Counted from the first letter of the stretch, positions 1 through 6,978 are shown. The stretch: DNA of 10,101 nucleotides from Gemmatimonadota bacterium (GCA_002712565.1 PAUA01000007.1:37730-47830), one strand, 5' to 3'. Notes: generated from the letters alone by a model not told the origin. Translations and numbers: made by a program.

Positions 1-1
1 C

Positions 2-265
2 CTGTTCTTCTCAGCGGGAGTTGGATTGTCCGCGCACTTCCTGAGCGGCTCCGGGCAGGCCATCGACGATACCTTCATTGAGGACCTGCTCGGCTCAGTA
101 TCCGCGGGCTTCAACATTCACGCGGGCTTGGAGTTCCCGATCACATCTCGCGTGCGTATCAACGGAGGGTCCAAGGTCGAAGTCCTCGGCGATCTCAACT
201 ATGTCGAGCTTCGAGGGGGGCTGACGTTCATCTGGGGCGGATTGGCACCGGAGGAGGTCCGGTGA
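2..265 (+). CDS. Probable outer-membrane beta-barrel protein, C-terminal fragment
   Basis: This reading frame is open from the left edge of the window and ends in TGA, giving the last 87 residues of a longer protein whose start lies outside. The residues alternate polar and apolar in short stretches, with many glycines and aromatics (for example NYVELRGGLTFIWGG near the end). This is the look of paired transmembrane beta-strands of an outer-membrane barrel. No catalytic motif is visible. Its stop overlaps the GTG start of the next gene by three bases, so the two are probably co-transcribed. A TTG at 26 could be read as a start, but the frame upstream stays open and continues in the same style, so it is more likely internal. 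The barrel assignment is from residue pattern only; a soluble beta-rich protein is possible. Confidence 0.55.
   Translation: MFFSAGVGLSAHFLSGSGQAIDDTFIEDLLGSVSAGFNIHAGLEFPITSRVRINGGSKVEVLGDLNYVELRGGLTFIWGGLAPEEVR
250..257 (+). promoter_or_regulatory. Ribosome binding site supporting the GTG start at 262
   Basis: GGAGGAGG sits four bases before GTG at 262, inside the end of the upstream gene. It supports GTG as the start of the oxidoreductase, since no ATG lies nearby in that frame. The spacing is slightly short. Confidence 0.6.
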
Positions 266-1293
266 CGTCCACGTCCGAGAACGGTTCTGTGCAGGTCGGC
301 ATCCTGGGCGTCGGAGCGATCACCCAGATCGTTCACCTACCCATTCTTTCGGAGCGTCTCGATGTCGATCTTGTTGCCGTCTCCGATCCGGATCACCTGA
401 AGGCGGAGACGCTCGGCGCGCGGTTCGGAGTGCCCCGCGTTCTGTCGAACGAAGAGATACTGAGTGATGACCAGATCCAGGCCGCGGTGATCTGTACTCC
501 GAATCATCTCCACGAGTCACTGGCCATCGAAGCCTTGGAGCGTGGCAAACACGTCTTGGTTGAGAAACCCTTGGCGATGAGCGCGGAGGGCGTGCGGAGG
601 GTGCTTGATGCGGCTGAAGCCTCGGGGCGGCATCTCTCAGTGGGGATGCATCATCGATTCCGACCGGATGTGGGGGCTCTGGCAGATTTTGTGGCCGGGG
701 GTGAGTTGGGCGACATCTATACGGTGCGGGCCAACTCGCTCACGCAGAGTATGCCCGCCGTGGCCTCCACGTGGCGGCAGGAACCGGAGGAGGCAGGGGG
801 GGGAGCGCTCATGGACTTGGGCGTCCCGATCCTGGATCTCGCGTTCTGGCTTGTGGACTATCCCCGGATCACTCGTGTGACCGCCGTTTTCCGGAGGGGG
901 GAAGCCGAAGTCGAGGAAGCGGCCACCGTGTTTGCCGTGTCCGAGTCCGGCATCGCGTTCAGCGTCGAAGTGAGTTGGAACCTCTTTGCCGAGGCGGACC
1001 GGCACCGTGCACGGGTAATGGGCACCGAGGGATCGGGTTCCCTGCCGCCACTGAATATCAACAAGCAGTTAGGGGGGCGGCCCACGGACGTGACGCCGCG
1101 ACAACCCAAGGCTCGGGGTGGTGAGCACCGATTCCAGAACGCCTATCGCCGCCTTCTGGATCAGTTCGTGCGGGCCGTTCTAGGTGAAGGCGACTTCTCC
1201 GCCCCCGTCGAGCAGGTCCACCTGATGGAGGTCGTCTCAGCGGCCTATCAATCCGCCAGGGAGGGCCGGGAGATCTATCTTGGTGAGGATTGA
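262..1293 (+). CDS. Gfo/Idh/MocA-family NAD(P)-dependent oxidoreductase
   Basis: This 343-residue protein has the usual length and two-domain plan of the family. The N-terminal Rossmann fold begins with GILGVGAI (residues 13-20), followed by CTPNHLH (78-84) and the family signature EKP (101-103) that contacts nicotinamide and substrate. The C-terminal alpha/beta domain carries the GGGALMDLG segment (179-187). In most members this segment continues G-x-H-x-x-D with a catalytic histidine; here the same position is Pro189 (GVPILD), while Asp192 is kept. Members oxidise or reduce sugars, inositols and related polyols, and the substrate cannot be read from this sequence. GTG is the start, overlapping the previous stop. 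The next gene starts four bases after its own stop, so it lies in a run with lipoprotein-modification genes. An inositol or sugar substrate is possible, but nothing here proves it. Confidence 0.9.
   Translation: MTSTSENGSVQVGILGVGAITQIVHLPILSERLDVDLVAVSDPDHLKAETLGARFGVPRVLSNEEILSDDQIQAAVICTPNHLHESLAIEALERGKHVLVEKPLAMSAEGVRRVLDAAEASGRHLSVGMHHRFRPDVGALADFVAGGELGDIYTVRANSLTQSMPAVASTWRQEPEEAGGGALMDLGVPILDLAFWLVDYPRITRVTAVFRRGEAEVEEAATVFAVSESGIAFSVEVSWNLFAEADRHRARVMGTEGSGSLPPLNINKQLGGRPTDVTPRQPKARGGEHRFQNAYRRLLDQFVRAVLGEGDFSAPVEQVHLMEVVSAAYQSAREGREIYLGED
1282..1288 (+). promoter_or_regulatory. Ribosome binding site favouring the ATG start at 1298
   Basis: GGTGAGG lies nine bases before ATG at 1298, at the end of the oxidoreductase gene. 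It favours this ATG over the TTG (1280) or GTG (1283) upstream in the same frame. Starting here also puts the Arg-rich head of a signal sequence at the very N-terminus. Confidence 0.5.
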
Positions 1294-1297
1294 AACG

Positions 1298-2608
1298 ATG
1301 GTCCCGCTGTGGATCCGACGGCCTAGGCGCGCTTTTTACGTGGCTCTCGTGGTTTGTCAGGCGGGGGCGAGTCCGGACCCACTTCTAGCGCAAGTCGGCG
1401 CGCCGCCTGCACCCGCTGGAGCCCCACTCGGTTCCCACCTCCAGATCTCGCTGATGACCATCGGGCCCGGCGACATCTACTGGGAGCGCTTCGGCCACAA
1501 CGCTCTCGTCATTCGAGATGAGCGGGCTCGGACGGAGATCGCGTACAACTGGGGGATGTTCGACTTCAACGCGGAGGGCTTCTGGCCCCGGTTGGCACGA
1601 GGCCACATGCAGTACTACATGCAGGGCTTCCTGGCTTCGGATTGGCTCGGCGTGTACCGCCGGGCCAACCGCGATGTGTGGGTCCAGACGGTGAGTCTCA
1701 CGCCCTCAGAACGCCTCGAGCTTCAAGCCCTGCTGACCGAGATGGATACCGACGCCAACCGCCACTATCGCTACGACTACTATCGGGACAACTGCTCCAC
1801 CCGAGTCCGTGACGCGCTGGATCGTGTTCTCGGCGGGCAGATCCGAATGGCGACGGAAGGCACGGACACGGGGGCGACGTATCGTTGGCACACTGCTCGT
1901 TTGCTTCAGCCTGTGCCCCTAGCCTACGGCGGAATTCAATTCGTGGTGGGGAATCGCGGTGACGAGACGATTTCTGCCTGGGAGGAAATGTTTCTCCCGC
2001 TGCGTCTCAGGGAGCACCTCGAAGATGTCCGGATCGTGGACGCGGAAGGACAACCAGGTCCTCTCCTCGGCGAAGCGGTGCAGGTGGTCGAAGCCGTGGG
2101 ACGCGAACCGATACCACTGGCTGCTCCCGACTTGCGACTCCCTCTGCTCCTGTTGGGCATTATCGTCGGCGCGTTTTTCGCCGGATTTGGTTGGGTGGCG
2201 GGTGAGGGGAAACGCTGGGGGCGCTGGGCCCTGGCCCTGTCCGGAGCCATATGGAATGGGGGCGTGGGTTTTTTCGGCACGGCGTTGCTACTGTCGTGGC
2301 TCCTGACGGACCACCTTTTCTGGACGCTGAACGAGAACGTATTTCAGGCGAACCCCTTCTCGCTCCTGCTGGCGGTCGTGCTTGTTCGAGAGGCGCTGAA
2401 GCGGAGCGAGGGGCGGGCCGGAGTCTGGGCGGGTATCCAGATCGATCATGTGGCCAAGTTGGTGGTGGGCATGGCGATCGCCGGATTCTTTCTTCAGGTA
2501 CTCCCGGGGTTCGACCAAGTTAACGGTGAGGTCTTGGCCGTGCTGTTGCCCGCTCACGTGGGACTTGCCTGGGGGGTGCGTCGGGCTTGGCGGGCCTCCA
2601 CGGTATGA
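1298..2608 (+). CDS. DUF4105 / Lnb-type membrane protein, putative lipoprotein N-acyltransferase
   Basis: This protein is 436 residues long from ATG 1298. It opens with a basic stretch and a hydrophobic segment (about residues 6-32) that looks like a signal sequence or anchor. A periplasmic domain follows (about 45-240) with the DUF4105 hallmarks: FGHNALVIRD (His67) and YYRDNCSTRVRD (Cys166), a plausible papain-like His/Cys pair. The C-terminal part (about 280-430) has roughly five hydrophobic segments. One is followed by TDHLFWTLNENVFQANP (His339, Asn345, Asn347), a pattern I recall from the membrane part of Lnb proteins. Lnb of Bacteroides acylates the N-terminal cysteine of lipoproteins in a group lacking Lnt. 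Here the stop overlaps the start of a canonical lnt by four bases, so the two should be translated together. Assignment to the family is firm. N-acyltransferase activity is inferred; a different envelope thiol hydrolase or transferase role is possible. Confidence 0.78.
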   Translation: MVPLWIRRPRRAFYVALVVCQAGASPDPLLAQVGAPPAPAGAPLGSHLQISLMTIGPGDIYWERFGHNALVIRDERARTEIAYNWGMFDFNAEGFWPRLARGHMQYYMQGFLASDWLGVYRRANRDVWVQTVSLTPSERLELQALLTEMDTDANRHYRYDYYRDNCSTRVRDALDRVLGGQIRMATEGTDTGATYRWHTARLLQPVPLAYGGIQFVVGNRGDETISAWEEMFLPLRLREHLEDVRIVDAEGQPGPLLGEAVQVVEAVGREPIPLAAPDLRLPLLLLGIIVGAFFAGFGWVAGEGKRWGRWALALSGAIWNGGVGFFGTALLLSWLLTDHLFWTLNENVFQANPFSLLLAVVLVREALKRSEGRAGVWAGIQIDHVAKLVVGMAIAGFFLQVLPGFDQVNGEVLAVLLPAHVGLAWGVRRAWRASTV

Positions 2609-4200
2609 TTCTGGAGCGCGGCCACCGGCTGCTTCCGACGGCATCGGCCTTGGCGGGGGTCAGCGCGTTCCCTCCCTTCCATTTCCTGATCCCGTCGTTC
2701 GTCGCGCTGGTTCCGTTGGCGGTCTGGGTGGCCGACCAGAATGACCTGGGGGAGGGCTCTGTCCCCTCAAGGGTTTTCCGGGGCGGTGTGTGGTTTGGTG
2801 TTCTCTACTTCGGGCTGCTCCTGTACTGGATGCCTCTGGCGCTGGCGGCTTTCACCTGGTGGGCCGTGCCCGCCTATTTGACCACCATCATGGTGTTGGC
2901 GCTTGGCGCGGGGTGCTTCACCTGGGCGCTCCACCGTCTGACCCATTTCGGTCGAGTCCCTCTTTGGCTGGCACTGCCGTTGACTTGGACGGCCCTCGAG
3001 TGGGCGCGAGCCCACGTGCCGGGAGGCCTGGCCTTTCCGTGGTTGGGGCTGGGAACGTCCCTCACGGGCTACCCCGAACTCGTGGGCTCGGCCGAGCTGG
3101 TTGGTGCGCGCGGGATCACGCTGTGGATCGCCCTGCTCAACGGGTTGATCGCTGAGGCGGTATGGGCTGCCCGGGCAGGCGCCGGCTCTCGAATCTTGGC
3201 ACGTTGGGCGACGGCGTTCGTTCTCGTGTTGGCTGTGCCCGCAGGCTGGGGTTCCTGGCGAGCCCGCACGCTTCCTGTCCGGGCCGTCGGCCAAGTCGCC
3301 GTGGTTCAACCCAACATCGCGGCGCAGTTCAGGTTGGACGGAGTCACGAGCAATGACAGCACGGAGGCCGCCTTGATACGGCTCTCGCCCGAGCGGGACG
3401 GGTTCCCCTCGGGTCTCGCTGAGCCGGACGAGCCCTCCCCGGATCTCGTTGTCTGGCCTGAGGTGACGTTCTTCGGACCGATCGAATCGGATGATTCGCT
3501 GCAGGAGCGGGTCCTGGCATTGGCGGAGAGGTGGTCTGCTCCTGTCGTCTTCGGCGGGATCGGTGAGACCGTGACGGAAGACGGTGATACGATCCCCATG
3601 AATTCGGCGTTTCTGACGGGGAGTGACGGCCACTTTACGGATTTCAAGTACAACAAGCACCGGATCGTGCCTCTGGTCGAGGGTGCCCCGTTCAGCTCCG
3701 GCGCGTGGCTGGAGGGCGGCTCCCAGGTCGATTCCTATGGGAGGGGAAGGGGTCGGCCTCTCGGAACTATGGGGGCGGGGATCCGTTTCGGCATTCTCAT
3801 CTGTAATGAGTCCATCTTCGCCAGCCATGCCCGCGCCTTTCGGTTGCTGGGGGCCGATGTCTTCTTGAATCTCACGAACGACGGGTGGTTTGGTGGGGAG
3901 GCTTGGTATACCAGAACGTCTGCCCTTTGGCAGCACCCCGCGCATCTGGTCATGAGGGCGATCGAGCAACGGGTCGGGATCGCGAGGGCCGCCAACACAG
4001 GCTTCTCGCTCTTCGTCGATCCAATCGGCCGTGTCTACGGCCAGACCGAATTGTTTCAGGAGGTTGTCCGCAGCGAGACGATTTACACGAGTGACGTTTT
4101 GACCGTGTATACGCGCACCGGCGACGTAGCCGGTTGGACGGCCCTGCTCGTGACGCTCGGGCTCTTGCTCATTCCGGCTCCTTGGTCTCGCCCCGCTTGA
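2605..4200 (+). CDS. lnt: Apolipoprotein N-acyltransferase Lnt
   Basis: Lnt transfers an acyl chain from a phospholipid to the N-terminal cysteine of diacylglyceryl lipoproteins at the periplasmic face of the inner membrane. At 531 residues the length is normal. Six or so hydrophobic segments fill residues 8-215, a nitrilase-fold domain spans about 228-490, and a last membrane segment lies near 512-525. The catalytic triad is visible as Glu286 (VVWPEV), Lys351 (YNKHR) and Cys400 (ILICNES). Glu359 (VEGAP), NDGWFG (425-430) and ARAANTG are also conserved. Two positions differ from E. coli Lnt: the Tyr after the catalytic Cys is Asn401, and the Trp after the QxNI motif appears to be Leu244. I chose ATG 2605 because it overlaps the upstream stop as ATGA. 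A TTG at 2587, ten bases after a G-rich stretch, would add six residues. Confidence 0.93.
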   Translation: MILERGHRLLPTASALAGVSAFPPFHFLIPSFVALVPLAVWVADQNDLGEGSVPSRVFRGGVWFGVLYFGLLLYWMPLALAAFTWWAVPAYLTTIMVLALGAGCFTWALHRLTHFGRVPLWLALPLTWTALEWARAHVPGGLAFPWLGLGTSLTGYPELVGSAELVGARGITLWIALLNGLIAEAVWAARAGAGSRILARWATAFVLVLAVPAGWGSWRARTLPVRAVGQVAVVQPNIAAQFRLDGVTSNDSTEAALIRLSPERDGFPSGLAEPDEPSPDLVVWPEVTFFGPIESDDSLQERVLALAERWSAPVVFGGIGETVTEDGDTIPMNSAFLTGSDGHFTDFKYNKHRIVPLVEGAPFSSGAWLEGGSQVDSYGRGRGRPLGTMGAGIRFGILICNESIFASHARAFRLLGADVFLNLTNDGWFGGEAWYTRTSALWQHPAHLVMRAIEQRVGIARAANTGFSLFVDPIGRVYGQTELFQEVVRSETIYTSDVLTVYTRTGDVAGWTALLVTLGLLLIPAPWSRPA

Positions 4201-4225
4201 ACTCGACTCCGGCAATTTTTATATT
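4197..4225 (+). promoter_or_regulatory. Sigma70-like promoter for the rpmE-prfA-prmC run
   Basis: TTGAAC (4197-4202) and TATATT (4220-4225) are separated by exactly 17 bases. They match four and five of six positions of the TTGACA/TATAAT consensus. The -35 box overlaps the lnt stop codon. Transcription would begin near 4232, leaving a leader of about 75 bases before rpmE. The AT-rich patch stands out sharply from the GC-rich surroundings. It is the only convincing promoter I see in the window. Confidence 0.6.
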
Positions 4226-4243
4226 CCCCGCGGCTGAAGACTG

Positions 4244-4257
4244 GGCGCCAGAGCGCC
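4244..4257 (+). other. Short hairpin in the rpmE leader
   Basis: GGCGC and GCGCC form a perfect five-base-pair stem with a CAGA loop, between the predicted promoter and rpmE. No T-run follows, so it does not look like an intrinsic terminator. It could be a leader structure or chance in GC-rich DNA. Confidence 0.25.
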
Positions 4258-4306
4258 GCTCGATCCAAGGTCACGGCCCCCTGTTCGTCGTTTCCGGAGA
4301 TGGATC

Positions 4307-4513
4307 ATGAAGAACGATATCCACCCCGACTACATGTCGGCCACGGTCACCTGCGCTTGCGGGAATAGATTTGAGACGATGGCCACGCAGCCGGAGGTTC
4401 ACACGGACATCTGCTCTGTGTGCCATCCGTTCTATACTGGCAAGCAGCGCCTTGTGGACACCGCCGGGCGGGTTGAGCGCTTCAAGAAGAAGTACGACAA
4501 AGTCAGTTCTTAG
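4307..4513 (+). CDS. rpmE: Large-subunit ribosomal protein L31 (zinc-binding form)
   Basis: This 68-residue protein matches bacterial L31 in length and sequence, from MKNDIHPDY at the start to the basic tail RFKKKYDK. L31 sits at the 50S central protuberance and bridges to the 30S subunit. Cys16, Cys18, Cys36 and Cys39 form two pairs (CAC and CSVC) that bind zinc, so this is the C+ form rather than the zinc-free form expressed under zinc limitation. GGAGA at 4296-4300, six bases before ATG, is a good ribosome binding site. It is the first gene after the predicted promoter and is followed 27 bases later by prfA. The rpmE-prfA-prmC order is common in bacteria. Confidence 0.96.
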   Translation: MKNDIHPDYMSATVTCACGNRFETMATQPEVHTDICSVCHPFYTGKQRLVDTAGRVERFKKKYDKVSS

Positions 4514-4519
4514 TAGGTC

Positions 4520-4531
4520 GGGCCCAGGCCC
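4520..4531 (+). other. Small GC hairpin in front of prfA
   Basis: GGGC and GCCC flank a CCAG loop in the 27-base gap between rpmE and prfA, ending nine bases before the prfA ATG. No purine-rich ribosome binding site is visible at the usual distance, and this hairpin occupies the place where one would be expected. The stem is only four base pairs, so it may be chance. Confidence 0.25.
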
Positions 4532-4540
4532 CATTCGCCC

Positions 4541-5641
4541 ATGACTAACCTCGGAGGGGCCGATCCGCGGCTCCTCGAACGCCTCCGCGAGATGCAGCAG
4601 CGTTTCGAGGGCGTGAACGAGTCGCTGGCTGATCCGGACGTCATCCAGAACGTCGATCGCCTCAGAGTCCTTGGGCAAGAGCGTGCTGAACTGGAGCCTG
4701 TGGTCCGCGCCGCGGATGAGCTCCTGCGCTTGGTGGAAGAACACGAGGGGGCGTCGGAGCTTCTCCGGGAGGCCTCGGACCAGGAGTTACGCGATATGGC
4801 CGGGGAGGAAGTTGCATCCCTGGAAGCTCGCATCGAGTCACTGGGGGCCGAAGCTTGCCTCCTACTCATCCCCAAGGATCCGCTGGACGATCGCGCCGCC
4901 GTCGTGGAAATCCGCGCGGGAACGGGTGGAGACGAGGCGGGGCTGTTCGCGAACGATCTTTTCCGCATGTACCAGCGAGTGGCCGAGCGAGAGGGCTGGA
5001 CGGTCGAGTTGATGAACAGGTCCGAGGGGATCCCCGGGTCCCTCAAGGAGGCCATCTTCACGGTGCGGGGGAAAGGGGTGTACGGCCGTCTCCGTTACGA
5101 GTCGGGAGTCCACCGGGTCCAGCGTGTGCCGGAGACCGAGAGCCAGGGCAGAATTCATACGTCTGCGGCGACCGTCGCGGTCTTGCCCGAAGCGGACGAG
5201 GTGGATCTGGCGATCGATGCCAAGGACCTACGCTACGATGTGTTCCGCTCTTCAGGCCCGGGTGGTCAGTCTGTGAACACGACCGATTCGGCGGTACGTA
5301 TCACCCACATTCCGACCGGACTGGTGGTGTCCTGCCAGGATGAGAAGTCCCAACTCAAGAACAAAGCCAAGGCCCTCAAGGTGCTCCGGAGCCGCCTGCT
5401 GGACCAAAAGGTCGCGGAGCAGGAGGCGGAGCGCTCCCGTCAACGGAGGGCTCAGGTCGGAACGGGCGACCGCTCCGCCAAGATCCGTACGTACAACTTC
5501 CCTCAGAGCCGGGTCACGGACCACCGAATCAAGCTTACGGTTCACACGCTGGACCAGGTGTTGGATGGAGACTTGAACGAGGTGCTCAAGGCGCTTCGTC
5601 TGGCGGATCAGGAGGAGCGGCTCCGGGGCGAGGAGGAATGA
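4541..5641 (+). CDS. prfA: Peptide chain release factor 1 (RF1)
   Basis: RF1 reads UAA and UAG stop codons in the ribosomal A site and triggers release of the finished protein. The 366-residue product has the full RF1 plan: a helical N-terminal domain (about 8-105), the codon-recognition domain with the PxT tripeptide as Pro197-Glu198-Thr199 (RVPETESQGRIHTSA), and the catalytic loop GPGGQSVN with GGQ at 241-243. The PxT motif separates it from RF2, which has SPF. Gln243 is the expected target of PrmC, encoded immediately downstream and overlapping by four bases. No clear Shine-Dalgarno sequence precedes ATG 4541, but the N-terminal residues align with other RF1 proteins and no better start is seen. 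The gene therefore probably depends on coupling to rpmE translation or on an unusual initiation mode. Confidence 0.97.
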   Translation: MTNLGGADPRLLERLREMQQRFEGVNESLADPDVIQNVDRLRVLGQERAELEPVVRAADELLRLVEEHEGASELLREASDQELRDMAGEEVASLEARIESLGAEACLLLIPKDPLDDRAAVVEIRAGTGGDEAGLFANDLFRMYQRVAEREGWTVELMNRSEGIPGSLKEAIFTVRGKGVYGRLRYESGVHRVQRVPETESQGRIHTSAATVAVLPEADEVDLAIDAKDLRYDVFRSSGPGGQSVNTTDSAVRITHIPTGLVVSCQDEKSQLKNKAKALKVLRSRLLDQKVAEQEAERSRQRRAQVGTGDRSAKIRTYNFPQSRVTDHRIKLTVHTLDQVLDGDLNEVLKALRLADQEERLRGEEE

Positions 5642-6564
5642 ACGACCTCGCAAAGCCGGCCGACTTGGAAAGAGATTCCGAGGTCGGCGTTGGAAACACG
5701 GGGGAGTCCTGGACGATCCTCCGCATGATCCTTTGGAGTGCGGAGTACCTCAAGAACAAGGGTGTGGAGACCGGGCGTCTGGATGCCGAGTGGCTGCTCG
5801 CGGCGGCGTTGGGCGTCGACCGACTCCAGCTATACCTGAAGTATGACCGCCCTTTGAGATCCGAGGAGCGAGAGGCTTTCAAGCCGCTACTCCGTCGCCG
5901 CGCCGGCCGGGAGCCGCTACAGTACATCATCGGCCGGACCGGATTTCGGGAGCTTGAGTTGAAAACGGATCCCCGTGTATTGATCCCGCGTCCCGAGACA
6001 GAGCTACTCGTCCAAGAGGTACTGGATTGGGCGTCGGCCGGGGCAGAAAGCGTATGGGACATGGGCACGGGGGCGGGTGCCGTGGCGCTTTCGCTGGCAG
6101 CAGAGGGAACATGGACGAGAGTAGTCGCTACGGACGTTTCGCCCGAAGCCCTTTCCGTGGCGGCGGACAATGCGGAACGTTACGACTTGGGCGGACACGT
6201 CGAGTTCCGGGAGGGTTCGCTCTTCGAGCCGTTGGAAGAAGGGGAACGATTCGACGTCATCGTGTCGAATCCGCCGTACATAGCGGAGAGTGAGAAGGGG
6301 GAGCTCCAGCCCGAGGTTCGCGATTGGGAGCCTCCCGAGGCTTTATTCGCGGGGGAGGACGGCTTGGACGTGATTCGGCAGCTGGTCGCCGGAGCACCGA
6401 AGCACTTGTTGTCCGGTGGCTTGCTGGCGCTCGAATGTGGCCTCGGCCAAGCCGAAGGTATTGCTGCCGATGTACAAGCGACGGGTGCGTTCGGTGCAGT
6501 CCGGATCCGCGCCGACCTAACTGGGCGCCCGCGGTTCGTGACGGCCGAGCGAGGGGCTGTGTGA
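5638..6564 (+). CDS. prmC: Release factor glutamine methyltransferase PrmC (HemK)
   Basis: PrmC uses S-adenosylmethionine to methylate the glutamine of the GGQ loop in release factors, which raises their activity. The 308-residue product shows a helical N-terminal domain (about 25-95), PRPETE (117-122), the SAM-binding motif DMGTGAGAV (141-149) and the substrate-binding NPPY (211-214), which together are diagnostic. ATG 5638 overlaps the prfA stop (ATGA), so the enzyme and its substrate are likely made together. The purine stretch AGGAGGA directly abuts this ATG with no spacer, which is not a normal ribosome binding site. Residues 1-23 extend beyond the usual family N-terminus, which aligns from about Ser24-Trp25. 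ATG 5725 would cut into the first conserved helix and is less likely. Confidence 0.95.
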   Translation: MNDLAKPADLERDSEVGVGNTGESWTILRMILWSAEYLKNKGVETGRLDAEWLLAAALGVDRLQLYLKYDRPLRSEEREAFKPLLRRRAGREPLQYIIGRTGFRELELKTDPRVLIPRPETELLVQEVLDWASAGAESVWDMGTGAGAVALSLAAEGTWTRVVATDVSPEALSVAADNAERYDLGGHVEFREGSLFEPLEEGERFDVIVSNPPYIAESEKGELQPEVRDWEPPEALFAGEDGLDVIRQLVAGAPKHLLSGGLLALECGLGQAEGIAADVQATGAFGAVRIRADLTGRPRFVTAERGAV

Positions 6565-6615
6565 CCGCGTGGATGTATTCGTGACAGGGACCCACAGAAC
6601 AAAAAGGCTACAGGA

Positions 6616-6978
6616 ATGTTGATGACACGACTGACAGAGATGGCGAAGGATCTGGGCAAGGCTCTTGCACAGACTGAGGAATACCAGGCCCTCAAGCGGA
6701 CCGTTTCGGGTACGGCGGATGATCGGGAGCTGGCTGAACTTCGAACGGAGTTGGAGGGTCTCGAAGGCCAGATAGAGGCCGCGCTGCGAGCGGGGAATGA
6801 GCCGACCGAGGAGTTGAAGACCGGCTACGAAGAGGCTGTGGAACGCCTTCAAGTGAGCGCCACGTACCAAAGTCTCGTTTCGGCACAGACGAATTTCGAC
6901 AAGGTGCTGCGCAAGGTGAACCAGACGATCCAGGAGGGCATCACCGAGGGCGCCGAGAGCCGGATCATCATGCCGTAA
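6616..6978 (+). CDS. YlbF/YmcA-family helical protein
   Basis: This protein is 120 residues long and almost entirely helical and charged. It has the LGKALAQTEEYQALK opening typical of the YlbF/YmcA (Com_YlbF) family and a long central coiled-coil-like stretch (about 35-80). In Bacillus, YlbF and YmcA bind YaaT (RicT) to form an iron-sulfur complex that steers RNase Y in mRNA processing and affects competence, sporulation and biofilm formation. No cysteine is present here, so any cluster ligands would have to come from partners. ATG 6616 is the longest start. ATG 6622 (two residues shorter), six bases after AGGA at 6612-6615, is about equally good. The gene begins about 50 bases after prmC and belongs to the same run. 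Family membership is likely; the role in this organism is unknown. Confidence 0.75.
   Translation: MLMTRLTEMAKDLGKALAQTEEYQALKRTVSGTADDRELAELRTELEGLEGQIEAALRAGNEPTEELKTGYEEAVERLQVSATYQSLVSAQTNFDKVLRKVNQTIQEGITEGAESRIIMP

Noticed and set aside
796..803. A run of eight G within the oxidoreductase gene, considered as a phase-variable slip site.
   Set aside because: It encodes the conserved GGG of the family and the frame is intact on both sides. Such runs are expected in GC-rich DNA, and one gene copy shows no sign of variation.
2767..4215. A 482-residue open frame on the - strand opposite lnt.
   Set aside because: It mirrors the GC-rich codon bias of lnt, is full of Arg, Pro and Gln runs with no recognisable domain, and the + strand frame has clear Lnt catalytic motifs.
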